Assembly: GCA_019915015.1 (NCBI GenBank)
Contig: JAHBBC010000017.1
Span: 62,001 to 126,000 of the forward strand
DNA length: 64,000 nucleotides
From: Auriscalpium vulgare
Taxonomy: Eukaryota; Basidiomycota; Agaricomycetes; Russulales; Auriscalpiaceae
Reading direction: 5' to 3'
Within the stretch, counting starts at the first letter, position 1. Every line of letters begins with the position of its first letter. The position numbers and the translations under genes were made by a program. The notes beneath the pieces were generated by a model. The model was not told the origin of the DNA. It saw nothing but the letters and a program-made list of their open reading frames with translations, and did no database searches. Positions 30,735 to 41,039 of the stretch are shown piece after piece.

Positions 30735-31015
30735 ATGCCCAATGCCGCATGGCTGACGTATTTCTGCTGAGGTTCGCACACCCCGCCCGCGCCGGGCATG
30801 CGCTCGAGGAGCAACTAGGTGTAGGCATGCCAGTGGGCCACAGCGGATAAGCGTGTACGAGCAGGCCGTGCTGGTGGAGAAGAGATAGAAAGCTTACATG
30901 TCTTTGAGATAAACCGAGGCTGGATACAACGTATCTGTTATGATTATTTCAGTTCACTGCCTCCTCCTCTCCGCCCCCAATTTTCCTTGCTGTCAAATCT
31001 CATCCACTGCTTTCC
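30735..31015. repeat. Duplicated non-coding segment, copy 1
   Basis: The sequence GCCGCATGGCTGACGTATTT…GATAAACCGAGGCTGGATAC…TTTCCTTGCTGTCAAAT recurs nearly unchanged at 43,845-44,120. It lies beyond the 3' end of the F-box pseudogene, so this sequence has been moved or copied to the end of block B. Confidence 0.75.
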
Positions 31016-32276
31016 TCTCCCTGCCACCGTATCAGCCTCCCCGGCACCGCATCCCGTAGCCTGTGCGCACACGCCTCATCAAAATCGCACCGCATCAAGT
31101 CCAGCTCCTCCAGCCGTTGACCAGCCTTCGCGCGATCTGCGAGGCACCGTGGCAGCCCGTGAGAGGCGTAGCGCATGGCCTGGTACTCGTCGTCCGAGGC
31201 GCTTGGCCCGTCTTCGATATTGATGCGCACGTAAGCGAGAACGAGCACGGCCAGCGCGGGGAGAACAAACGGCAGGGGCGACCGGTCTTCTGATAGGACG
31301 ATGTTTAGCGCACAGGATGCGTCGCCTTCGACAACGAGGCGTCGTAGCCCTGGCGCGTGCTTCACCACTTCCCACCATTCACGGCGAATATTATGTCGGA
31401 CAGCAAGGTCGCGCAGATGGGCCAACATGAAGGCCACCATCGCATTTTGAAACATTTCCTGTGCCGCGGGAGAGAAAGAAGCTCCGTCCTCCTTGTGGTG
31501 AGACATCCGGATCGACAGGAACGACGCTTGGCCCTCCCGGGAGGCAGTCAGCTCAACCAGCCTGCGGAGGCTGTACTGGTGCGGACAGGGGGACGGGGAG
31601 ATGAAACCTCAGTAAGGTGGGAAAAGATGGCCCCTAGGCGCTCGGGAGGGACACGGGCGACGGGGAGCATGGCGTTGTGTCGCTGGCGAAGCTCGAGCAG
31701 GGCTGCGTCAATGGCAACCTCGCGTTCCGTGAGTGCACAGCGGATGTCTCGGATAACAGTACTGATGGCTGCCTCTTCAGTTCGGCATTGCTCCGAGAAG
31801 ACGTTCCTTGCATCGAGGAGAGTACGCCGTGCGGCTGCGACGGCTTGGGGAGTTGTGTAGAGGGTGGTCGGGGGGCATCGCGGGGCTTCATTGAAGTGAT
31901 CGATACGAGAGCGCGCTGAGTCCGGCCAAGAAACTGCTGCGGTCGCTGTGCGAGACGTTAGGAATCCGATCATGCGGGTAGATGACGACGGTAAGAACCT
32001 TGAGCAGCCGCACAACGCTGGGGGAGGCATGTTCAAACCAAGATTCTGGTTACAAGAGGCGGGACAAGTGTGTCGGGAGGATAGGATAGGAGTATGGATG
32101 CCAACAGACAGAGTTGAAGAATTCGAATAGCCCCTGTGGTATGAAGCTTTCTCACACCCCTCCCTACCCGAGCAAGATACTATGCGCGAGATGACGTTGA
32201 GATGGCTGAAGAAGAGTGAGAACATGGAACGAGAGTAAGATGAGCCCAAACGCACCTGCATGGCGGTACCTATCAA
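31000..32276 (-). pseudogene. F-box gene with internal deletion
   Basis: The N-terminal half (32,276-31,548) carries SARSRIDHF…, a coiled coil, and an F-box start VARVPPERLGAIFSHLTEV, then stops just after AGWLS. The C-terminal part (31,506-31,000) resumes in another frame with LAHLRDLAVRH…LRRLVVEGD…LEELDLMRCDFDEACAHRLRDAV, the end of the same family. Compared with the intact relative at 20,659, the middle of the protein (about 300 residues, including most of the F-box second half and LRRs) is missing. It is a broken gene. Confidence 0.75.
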
Positions 32277-32291
32277 CCCTCCGTCGTGTTC

Positions 32292-34160
32292 TCAACTATG
32301 TCTGCGCGGCTCAGATGGGTTCGGGCCCAGGACCATACCGGTGGCCTTCCTCTTCAGACGCTCGCCGTCTCTCGCTCTCGCTCGTACACCCTCTTCCCAT
32401 GTCACTCGCGTTGCTGGCAGCGCCTTCCGCGCCCTCTCCACCCACGCCGCACCCACGTCGCACCGCGCCACGTCCAGCTCCTCCAGCCAATGACCAGCCT
32501 CCGCACGCGCGACAAGACACTCCAGAAATGTGTCCGCCAGCGTTATTATGGTGCAGTCAGCCCCGTGATCCAAGCTGATGCGCACGTCAGCGAGGACAAG
32601 GACTGAAAGTGCGGGGAGGAACGTGGTGCTGTGGTCATGATCACTTGGATGGACGGTGTCCGCACGGCACAGCGCCTCGCAGAGGGAGACAGCCGCGGCG
32701 CGTTCGACCAAAATACGCCGCAGGCTAGACGCATACCCCAGTCCATCCGGCCACGCGGGGTCTTGCTCGTCGGTGCACGCATCCAGCTCCTCAAGATGCT
32801 CCGACGCGAGGGCGTTGATGACAGGCCGCACCAGGCCCCGACTGCTCGTCATGTACGTGTGGGTGAAAGCAAAGGCGGGCTCGTCCGCGGTGCGCCAGGC
32901 GTTCACTTCGAACATGCTGTCCTTGCACCTGGCATTCCGGATCATTGGCTGGATTAGTATGCGCCTGATGGGATCCGCACGCCCGTCAACACATGCCGCA
33001 ACGGTGGGGAAGAGCTCCGCGAACTCCGCAGCGGGGTTAGAGCCGCAGGAGAGGTTGCAACGGACGCGGACACCCGCAGGGAGCGCGACGTTCGAGAGGA
33101 AGCAGCGCGCGGACTCGGCACTTGTCTCTAGCTTGAGGTATTGTAGGGCACCCAAGGCAACCACGGGACGGTCCGCCGCGGTGCCCAGCTCGAGGACCAG
33201 CACGAGCCGCTCGAGCACATGCATACTTCCCAGCGCATCAAGCACCGCCCCACACTCGCTGTGACGCGGCAGATCGCTTCGCACGACCTCCAGCGACACG
33301 AGCTGCGCGAGCAGCGGCGACGTCCATGGCAGCGTGCCGTGTGACGTGACGCGCAGGTGCCGCAGCGCCGGGGCGCCATTGCGGCCGCCAAGCAGGTGTT
33401 TTGGGAGTGCGAGCCGCACAGGGTGTGTAAATGAGAGATCAAGGACGTGGAGGAGCGGGGCGGGGGCGCAGAGGGTGGGGAGCACGGCGTCGGAGCCGGA
33501 GAGGCGCAGGATGCGGGTCCGTGCGAGGTTTTCCTTGATGACGAGGAGCTCCGTAGGGGTTAGCGTCAAGGTACGCACAGCGTGGGGTTTCTGGATTGTG
33601 AGAGGGGCGCTTTGGGAGCGCGAGAGGAAGGTGTCGGCCCAGCGGCTGCCAAACGCGAAAGGGATGACAATGCTAGAGGCCCAAAGTTTCGGCTGTTGGA
33701 GGGCAATGTATCGCCATCGTTGGCAGACGTGTGTGATCGCCAACCACCATATTGTTGTCTTGCGGCGTATCGGGAGGTCGATCACGCAGAGAGTTGTGAA
33801 GATGGCGTCGAGGATTTCCGGCGGTAGGCACGCGATGGGGATGAGGTCGTTATGGGGGAGCGGCGGCTGGCCGGTGGCCGCCTGGAGTTTGGCATTTGCG
33901 CGCGATGTGAGTTCGAGAGCGCATGGGCGACGGGCAACACGTACATCTTCGGCATCCGGCTCGCCCACGAGAGCAGACCGTACATCGCCAGTTGCGACTG
34001 CAAGGCTGTCCGGCTGCAGGTAAGTGGAGCTAGGAGGGGCTCCCTGGAATAAATTTGTTGCGTTGAGATGTAATGGGAGGTGGGGTTCTCGACATACTAA
34101 TTTCCGTCGTGCCGGGGTCAGCGAAGGCATCGCGCAATCACAGGCAGACTGCCAGGACAT
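32292..34160 (-). CDS. F-box domain protein with LRR-like C-terminus
   Basis: An open frame of 622 residues. The F-box is at about 106-165 (IACLPPEILDAIFTTLCVID…WWLAITHVCQRWRYIAL), then LARTRILRLSGSD, APLLHVLDLSF, LRHLRVTSHGTLPW, MHVLERLVLVLEL, LEELDVARCDV. The first 90 residues are poorly conserved with its close paralog at 62,785, so the true start may be later or spliced. The role as SCF substrate receptor is family-based; the target is unknown. Confidence 0.82.
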   Translation of the reverse strand: MSWQSACDCAMPSLTPARRKLVCREPHLPLHLNATNLFQGAPPSSTYLQPDSLAVATGDVRSALVGEPDAEDVRVARRPCALELTSRANAKLQAATGQPPLPHNDLIPIACLPPEILDAIFTTLCVIDLPIRRKTTIWWLAITHVCQRWRYIALQQPKLWASSIVIPFAFGSRWADTFLSRSQSAPLTIQKPHAVRTLTLTPTELLVIKENLARTRILRLSGSDAVLPTLCAPAPLLHVLDLSFTHPVRLALPKHLLGGRNGAPALRHLRVTSHGTLPWTSPLLAQLVSLEVVRSDLPRHSECGAVLDALGSMHVLERLVLVLELGTAADRPVVALGALQYLKLETSAESARCFLSNVALPAGVRVRCNLSCGSNPAAEFAELFPTVAACVDGRADPIRRILIQPMIRNARCKDSMFEVNAWRTADEPAFAFTHTYMTSSRGLVRPVINALASEHLEELDACTDEQDPAWPDGLGYASSLRRILVERAAAVSLCEALCRADTVHPSDHDHSTTFLPALSVLVLADVRISLDHGADCTIITLADTFLECLVARAEAGHWLEELDVARCDVGAAWVERARKALPATRVTWEEGVRARARDGERLKRKATGMVLGPNPSEPRRHS

Positions 34161-34289
34161 TTCGGTGACAGAGGCTCTGTGAATGCCCTCTCAGCTGAAT
34201 GAGAAGCCCGTTTTAGATGAGATGAAACGTGCCCGTGCAGGTTGCGACGAGAAAGAGGAGGTGCCACCTTTACAACCGCCGGAGAAATT

Positions 34290-34321
34290 CACTGGTGGCA
34301 CGTGCCACTGTGCCACCAGTG
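34290..34321. other. Small hairpin upstream of block A
   Basis: CACTGGTGGCAC (34,290-34,301) and GTGCCACCAGTG (34,310-34,321) form a perfect 12-bp stem with an 8-nt loop (GTGCCACT). It lies between the promoter side of the F-box gene and the start of duplicated block A. Confidence 0.55.
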
Positions 34322-34796
34322 GCGATTATTTTCTGCTACGGATAACACCTACACTGGTACTTCGCAATCGGACTATGCAACCCAATATCATGAAAACATA
34401 CTCGTATCTATGCGCAAAGAAAGAAGAATTTATGATACACAAGTCATGACTGAGAAGACTTGTGCCTCTTCCTCGGCGGTTCATCGTCAATCGGCACACT
34501 CGCACCAGCAAAGCCATTGTCCGCATACCTCGCGAGCTTCAATATAGGCTGCCACATGCGCGGGGATACTTGGATGATGCCCACAAAGGTCACATCGTCT
34601 ATGCCGATTCCTCCATCCGGCTCGGACCTGCCGCCTATTCTGATGTCTTGCGAGCTGCGCGGCTCGGACGACCGCGTCACAGGGCACTGCACGTTTGTTG
34701 AGCCCAGCCAGATATCAAAAGAGCAGTATCGGGACATACCAACAGAAAGGCGGCAACTGTAGCGCCGATGAAGAGCAAGATTTCGTCCATGGTCTT

Positions 34797-35520
34797 TCAT
34801 CGCCTCTTTACAGACTCGAGGGTCATCACCCTTTTGAACGATTCATAGCCAAGCCACTATTAATGGGATAAGCGCATTGAGACTGCGGTCTGGGCGACGA
34901 ACTCACCTTGATTGAGATGGAGAGATGCTTGTTGTCAGCGAGCACGCTCGTGAAGGCTTTCTCCGAGCCAGGATGCAGTCTCGGGAGCTCGGCCGAATTG
35001 ACCGTGTCGGATTTGAACAGGCACAACGGCATGCCAAGCTCGCCCTCTGTCAGCACAAAGTAGACGGGCATATGATCGCAGACGATGGGGTTCGGGATAT
35101 GCTGCGGGACGATCCTCGCCCGGTCAGAGAGGAGGAAATCGAGCCAGCAGAACGTGGGATCCTTCGGCTCCCGTTTGATCGCGACGAATTCATTCACGCC
35201 GCAGACGAGGGCAAAGTGCATGCGGTCGCGCGGGAAAGAATGTGTGGCGTACAATCCGGTGAGTAGAAACAGATAGAAGCGTGCGACTAGAGGGCTGAAC
35301 ATCTTGGAGATACAGCCCTCACTGATGAACCTGCAAAATGCCGTAGATGGAGCGGCAGAGCTGGGGACGCAGTCTCAATATAGGTGCGGCACTGAATGTC
35401 GGATGTCGCGTACCTGCATACAGCGGTCGAATGATCCTCCAGTGACGAAGACGCGAGCGATTCGAGAGAGCTGGCGAGAGCAGTCGCAGAGAGTTGTGGT
35501 GAATCAGCCTGCGGTGCCAA
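34797..35520 (-). CDS. Block A unknown protein, copy 1 (shortened by a stop)
   Basis: Three exons: 35,520-35,414, 35,330-34,907 and 34,856-34,797. Introns are 83 nt (GTACGC…TTGCAG) and 50 nt (GTGAGT…AATAG). The protein has 196 residues with MFSPLVARFYLFLLTGLYATHSF (hydrophobic helix) and a conserved-looking core (FALVCGVNEFVAIKREPKDPTF, HIPNPIVCDHMPVYFVLTEGE). I do not recognise the family. The start MAPQAD is fused to the exon by the 0.7-kb deletion relative to copy 2. Exon 3 ends at a TGA (34,799-34,797) where copy 2 has CGA and continues about 40 residues, so this copy is probably truncated. Confidence 0.55.
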
Positions 35521-35966
35521 CCAGTTCTGGTGCTGTGTTACTCACCATCGTCGTCTGCCTCAAAGGTGCACAGTAGACCGCGCCGTCCACGATTCATCGT
35601 CACCCAGTGACAGTGCCCTCACGCTGCCGTCTACCAGTCAACGTGGGAGATGGGTATACCAACACGTCGCCTCGTGGATTGTCTTCGAGTCTTCGGGTCG
35701 ATGTAGAGCGAGAGGAAGAGGTCATCGTGGCATGACGGTCATGGTCAAGGCGAAGTTTAAGTGGCTGTGCGTGGTAGGTTGATAGATCTTAGCATTGTAG
35801 ATAAGATGTATCCCTTTCAAATCGGTAATAGATGATGTGATTCCCGATCCTCAAGCTGACCAGTAAATCTTGCGCTAAGCTGCGCCCGACACCAGTAAGA
35901 ACAAACACAGCATTTCGTTAATTCATCCTTCATCCCTCCTCCCGTCACCTTCTTTCCTTCCGATTC

Positions 35967-36480
35967 TCAAACGTCTGAGATCGTGACTCCAGAAGAACTC
36001 GTCGAGGCGGACGTCAGGACGGTGCCGCTCTGCTTGATATCAAGGATCGACACGCCGGAGGGGCCAACAGTGCCCGAGCCGGTGGTGGCCGAGGCGGCGG
36101 CGAAGGTGATGCACTTTGGAGTTAGTCTTGTCGTGGTCCTCGACGATGGCATCCACTCGGCATTGATCTTCTCGCAGAGCGCGGCAGTCGAAGTGCCAGT
36201 GAGCGACTTGGTCACGGTCTTGCCCCGGGTCGTCACGTTCTCGACGACGGCTATGCAGGCCTTGGTGCTAAATGCTGATATGGATGCCGGAGAAGTCGTA
36301 GGAGGAGTCAGGGTACCACTCGTACTACTTACCAGGCTGGCCGAGGAAGAGGAGACTGTGAGCGCAGTATCAATGCTACAGCAGGGAGTACGAGAATTCG
36401 GAGCCCGAGATCGTGAAGTCCAGAAGCGACGGACGGCAGTACTCGGGATATCGGCGGGTGGTGGCGACTGACCAGTACTT
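35967..36480 (-). pseudogene. G1 glutamic peptidase remnant, copy 1
   Basis: On the - strand it still reads VENVTT-GKTVTKSLT, ALCEK-NAEW, and the end ATTGSGTVGPSG…TVLTSAS…VTISDV, matching the intact gene at 63,913-63,278. Frame changes after AEW scramble the strand that should read IVEDYD, and the N-terminal half with the catalytic Gln is absent. The 3' flank is also shared with the copies near 54,280 and 63,280. Confidence 0.8.
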
Positions 36481-36545
36481 ACTAAGTAATGGGTACTTGC
36501 GCCAGGAGGGTCCAGGGCGTCTAGCATGCGCGTCGGCACAGACAG
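36437..36545. repeat. Direct repeat flanking the 4.4-kb segment, left copy
   Basis: GGACGGCAGTACTCGGGATATCGGCGGGT…GTCGGCACAGAC recurs at 40,960-41,035 as GGACAGTGGTACTGGGGATATTGGCGGGT…GTCGGCAAAGAC. Copy 2 of the duplication has this stretch only once (54,460-54,540), joining block A straight to block B. Confidence 0.65.
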
Positions 36546-37100
36546 CGGGCGACATACAGTGCACGCAATAGAGGTAGACTCGCCCTCCAGGATAGCCAGC
36601 ATCCATTTAGGGTTGAATTCGATGTCATATCGCCTGATGCTCTTGTAGATGCCGTCGAGGGATGCCGTCGAGTAAACCGTCACGGTTGCCCAAGCATTCG
36701 ACGCACATACAATTTTTCGAATTGGAGGAACACCAAAGGAGATGATACAATCTGAGTGACAGTCGTGCATGTGCAGGAGCTCACGGAGAATCCCAACGCG
36801 GGCCGCTTCGCGTGAACGAGCACAACCTGCAGGCATGTTAATAGGACATCAGGAGGACAACGTGCAGCGGGCGCACCTTCTTTGCCACGGTGGCTCGCGT
36901 CAGTAAGTGCTCGACGTTCATCGTGGCCCCGCCGGTCCACGTTCCCCGGAGCCCGCGCACAGCACACGCACACCCTTCAAATTCTCCTCACGCAAGGGGT
37001 ACTTGGTCTTCGGGTTGGTGTCGAGGTTCGCGAGCGTGTTGGATAGCATCGCATGGTACGTCATGTGCTTCATGGACGCTGGCGCCAGTATCGTACCATC
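36546..37100 (-). other. Unidentified coding-like fragments
   Basis: On the - strand 36,836-36,540 reads a sensible stretch (ARVGILRELLHMHDC…CASNAWATVTVYSTASLDGIYKSI) and 37,100-36,960 reads MKHMTYHAMLSNTLANLD followed by KYPLREENLKGV. Neither joins to a full gene and I recognise no family. They are probably exons or remnants of a decayed gene. Confidence 0.3.
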
Positions 37101-37522
37101 TTGTTAACGGTCCGCAGCACGGTTTCGTGGCGCATCGCTGCCCTGCACGACTTGGAGGCTTGAAGCTTGAGGCCTGAGCTTCGTCAACGGCTCTGTGCGA
37201 ACCGTGGCAGGGATATCAAGTCTACCTGGATATTTCTCGTCGAGCGTCCAAGACCACACAGTGCATGCAGCTACGCTGGAGCTTTGGATGGCCAACGAAG
37301 ACTGGGGTGAGTCGGAGCCTGGCAGAGAGGGTTGGCGGAGACTCGGAAGAGCAGAGGCCACTGGCGCGACGCCGGCCGTCGGCCCGGCTTTGAAAGGTGC
37401 TGAGCGCGTTCGCGCGATTAGTTGTGATGCAGGATGATTGGTGCGGCATGACTGAAAGACGAAGTGGCCAGATGGGAAACGGAGACAACGCTAAATTCTA
37501 AATAGGGAGATCTCGACATGTG

Positions 37523-37599
37523 CACATAAGCGCTGGGGTACAAATCTTGTGATGTCGACTGTCGACATCACAAGATTTGTACCCCAGCGCTTATGTGCG
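37523..37599. repeat. Perfect 38-bp palindrome with a 1-nt centre
   Basis: The left arm 37,523-37,560 and right arm 37,562-37,599 are exact reverse complements around a single T at 37,561 (…GATGTCGAC T GTCGACATC…). Beyond 38 bp the match breaks down. It lies about 107 nt before the ATG of the small gene at 37,706. RNA from it would form a long perfect hairpin, and the DNA could extrude a cruciform. Confidence 0.95.
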
Positions 37600-37705
37600 C
37601 ACAGCCACCGCTCCTAGGGTTAGGATTCATCCGACTCTTTGCGGGTTGCATCCTTATCCTCCTCTCCTATTATCCTTGTACTCCTCCAAAAGACTACTCA
37701 GCAAA

Positions 37706-38080
37706 ATGGACAACTTAGCCGGTATCATGGATAGCATTTCCATCACCGGCATGCAAGCAGCTCAGAAATACGGGGACGCGTTAACACTAGTACGTTATCT
37801 CTAACGTACGATTGTGATTGGCTAGGCGGGCCGGGGTCTACTTGCTCGCAGGCTGCCCTCAACACGTGCGAGACGGCAATGGGTGCGCAGGCCGTGGGTC
37901 ATAGCGCACCTGGAGGAGCAGATGCGCATGGCCGAGATTCTGCCAGACCGCTCGGTGGAGGATGCCGCCCCGGGGGCGTCTCCCGACTCCTCGCCTTCAC
38001 GAACTCACCCATCTCCCGACACACACCTGTACCTTCTCGCAATGGCACTTTTATCACCACGCCCACTGCTTCCTCTTTGA
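37706..38080 (+). CDS. Small two-exon gene of unknown function, possibly damaged
   Basis: Exon 1 (37,706-37,789) encodes MDNLAGIMDSISITGMQAAQ…LTL. A 62-nt intron (37,790-37,851, GTACGT…CTCGCAG) follows, phase 0, then AALNTCETAM. From there the directly spliced frame becomes low complexity, while the +1 frame reads a better protein (RRPWVIAHLEEQMRMAEILPDRSVEDA), so a frame break near 37,885 is likely. There is no recognisable domain. The upstream palindrome lies in its promoter or 5' UTR. Confidence 0.4.
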
Positions 38081-39700
38081 TAGACCCATCTCACTTCAAC
38101 TGCGTGACGCGCACACCACGTCACTCTCTTGCGCAAGTCAGGAGAAAAGACTCACCGAACAATCTGCACGAAGGGTGGAGATGGAGAGCTGATATCGGTG
38201 AGCAGCATCGCAAATATGACCCTGCACCTCCTTCTTCTAACGAGTAATCGCGCATGGACACGCCCTCACCTCGCGCCGCGTTCGCCCACAACACCACCAC
38301 CCCGAGACGCCGCGCCTGCTCTGCATCGCCGCTGCCTGCCGCCCCGCAACGCCACCACCCGTCTTGTGCGTCACCCACATCTGTCACCTCGCGCCGCCCT
38401 CGCCACACGCCTCATGCCGCCGCCACGCCGCCTGCAACGTATGCCCGCGCTGTCTACACCCATCTCCCCGCACAAACGCTGCCCTCTGCGTACACTTCGC
38501 CTCGCGCCGCCCATGCCCGCCGCCAACACCGCGTGAACACTGCGCTACCAACAACGCCTGTCCAGCAGCTGCCCGTGCTCGCTCGCTCGATGCCGCCTGT
38601 CACGATCTGCATATTCGACGCACGTACGTGCAAGTGCTCTACGCGCGCTACATGTTGTACTCATCGATTGTGTGCCCGCAGGCCGTCAAAGTTGCGCGCC
38701 GCGTCCACCAACCCTCGTTGGCACCCGCGCCGTGCTTGCCAACACGAACGCGCACGGCGGCATCCAGGCTGTCCCGCACACCTCCGCCCATCAAAGTCGC
38801 GCGCCCCCGGGAATACACCCACCGTGCGGGACACATCGAAAGCAGTGTGCGCACGCGTCCACCGATATGCGCGTGGCCGTGCTCGCCAACACAAACGAGT
38901 GTCGCGCCACGAACGGCCGCGTCCAGGTCGAAGGAAAGCGACGTGGGTGGGAGGCGTCCAGCGACGAATAAAGCGAGCGGGCGCGTCCAGCGCGGTGCAG
39001 AGGCGCGTAGGGGGCGTCCGGCGATGCGGGGAAGCGGAAAGGCCGCGTCTAGCGACACGGGTAAGCAGGCGGCCCGCGTCCAGCAGCTGCTGCGTACGCT
39101 CGATACATGAACGCCTCGCACGAACAGGACCTCGACGACGCGGCGGTGTCCAGGTTGAAGGAAAAGGCTGCGGGTGAGAGGCGTCCAGCGGCGAGGGAGG
39201 CAGGCCGGCGCATCCTGCATTGATTGTATATATCTCTATGTGTCAGTAGTCGTGGTAGCTACAAAATGTGAGGATGTGAGGAAACTGAGAAAGGGCTCAG
39301 GCCAACGCTCTGAAATAACTGCTTTGCCTGAAAACCTCTGAACTGCGCTGAACAGCCTGGAAAGAGCTGAAAAGCCCTGAAATTGCTATTTCAGGGCATT
39401 TCAGGGGTCGGACACAAGTACTGATGACTACATACGACGAGCGTCGGCTGAACACTACATAGTTCAAACCATACAGTACCTGTGTCTCTAAGGCTAGCGG
39501 ACTCGAATTAACAGCGAGGCGCTGCGCCCATCCAGGCCCCCAGAGTAGGTGAATCTGTCCCGGATCAGTCAAACAGGACCGTACTTACTTGGATCAACAC
39601 GCAGGCCGGGCAGCCGCAGTTCGGGGTCAGGATGTTTTTCCTACAATTGCTCCATCCATACGATGCGCCAGGGCGTCACGCACACGCCACTCGATCTGTT
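38081..39700. other. GC-rich low-complexity stretch, no defensible gene
   Basis: From 38,250 to 39,200 the sequence is C- and G-skewed, with overlapping Arg/Pro/Ala frames on both strands and repeated GCGTCCAG/GCGCGTCC words, similar in style to the 15-18 kb region. From 39,300 to 39,420 a TGAAA-CTGAA rich patch repeats (CTGAAAAGC, CTGAAATTG). Confidence 0.45.
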
Positions 39701-39869
39701 CTTCCAGGACTTCATGAAGCGTTGCCTTGATCAGTCTGGAGTATCTGACATTCAACATGTCTCGAATCCAGCCCGAGGTTGCGCACTGCTCGCCACTGGC
39801 CATGTGCGTGACTCCCCTGCCCGTGTCATCGTCCTCCCTTGCGCTACCTGCACCGCAATTGGAAGCATT

Positions 39870-40790
39870 TGACCCCGACAGCGCCTGCAATGAACACGCT
39901 CTCGCTCCCGTAGACAGAGGATTCAGAGCATGGTCCTTCGTCAGAATCGTACGTCTTTGCCATAACGTACTAGTATTGCGGCCGATCCACATACTGCCGC
40001 AGCTCACAGGCGCATATATGGTTGAAACCATTGACTGGGGCTTCCCCAGCGCTTCAATCGGTGTGTTCCTTCAAGCTTATGACCTCGAGCAACCCAGCAT
40101 CGCATCTTAGCCGCGCGCAGCCAGCATTCTTCGGCTTCCATTCGTCGGCACACTTTCCTCAGGGATCATTTACTGCTCAGGTGCGCAACCGTATGAATTT
40201 CCTGATGCCCTGAGCTTGCTACTACATTGGCTAGGCCCGAACATCTACCCGTTCACATCCGGTACGGGCCTCAGCGCCGTACGGCGATGTGGATCCAAAG
40301 CGCTCTCTGCTGGCAAGTCTACTATTTGGCGCGCCGAGCTATGCCACTACAGTGCGTCGTCTTTGAGTCTTCGCGTTCCATTGACTGATGGTGCAGTATG
40401 TCATGCAGCTCGTATACCTCCAGGGCGTGTTTACGCACTTGGCGGGAGTGAGTTCGACTTATCTTATCATTTATTCACGTACTAACAGTGACCTAGCTCT
40501 ACTATACGCACCTACCATCTCCCACTTGTCGGAATGGTTCGTCAGATGCCGCGGGCTCGCCAACGGTGTCTTCTTCGCCGGCACGCCGCGCCCTCCATCC
40601 TACCTATAGTCCGCTGCTCATCCGGACCTACGGGACAGCAGTGACGTCTCCCTCGCGCTTATTCTCTCCCTGCTGGTTACGCTCCCACTCGTCCGGCCAC
40701 GCAGGATCCTTCTGCTACTGTGTGACCCACCGACTTGTGCATTCCACAGCATATGCGTCCTCTGTTGGCTCAACATCGATGTCCGAGGCA
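39870..40790 (+). pseudogene. Monocarboxylate-transporter-like MFS pseudogene
   Basis: Pieces in several frames follow the fungal MCT pattern in order: PVDRGFRAWSFV, then after an intron-like gap MVETIDWGFPSASIGVFLQAY, STYLIIYSR, LYAPTISHLSEWFVRCRGLANGVFFAGT, and LIRTYGTAV. WGFP-S-GVFL-AY and SEWFV-RGLANG are hallmark segments of MCT-family major facilitators. Frames change repeatedly and the C-terminal half is missing, so this is a decayed copy. The transported substrate cannot be told. Confidence 0.7.
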
Positions 40791-40959
40791 GAAGTAGGAT
40801 GGAGGAGCCCGTGAAGCTACGATGTGCTGGCAAATTTTACGAACGACGCGCACCTGGCCTCGTGCGCATTGCATTGCTAGATCTGTCGCTGCGTGCGTTG
40901 AGATTTTGTTGTTCCAGGACTTGTGACGATCAAGCTCATGCCGCGTGCGGGTTCCGAAG

Positions 40960-41035
40960 TCATGGACAGTGGTACTGGGGATATTGGCGGGTGAAGGGAC
41001 ATCTGGCGTGCGCGTCGGCAAAGACGACGGGGGAT
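40960..41035. repeat. Direct repeat flanking the 4.4-kb segment, right copy
   Basis: Diverged partner of 36,437-36,545. It ends at the start of block B. Confidence 0.55.
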
Positions 41036-41039
41036 CCAG

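Larger units (their letters stand above)
34446..36545. repeat. Segmental duplication block A, copy 1
   Basis: Matches 51,930-54,530 with a constant offset of 17,493 bases over 34,446-35,500. Copy 1 lacks about 0.7 kb present in copy 2 (52,992-53,720), then both continue with AATCAGCCTGCGGTGCCAAC and end in a G1 peptidase remnant. A third, short and more diverged piece is at 44,130-44,390. Confidence 0.85.

Noticed and set aside
37613..37626. TAGGGTTAGG resembling a telomere repeat next to the palindrome
   Set aside because: Only about one and a half units, easily a chance match; not enough to claim an interstitial telomere.
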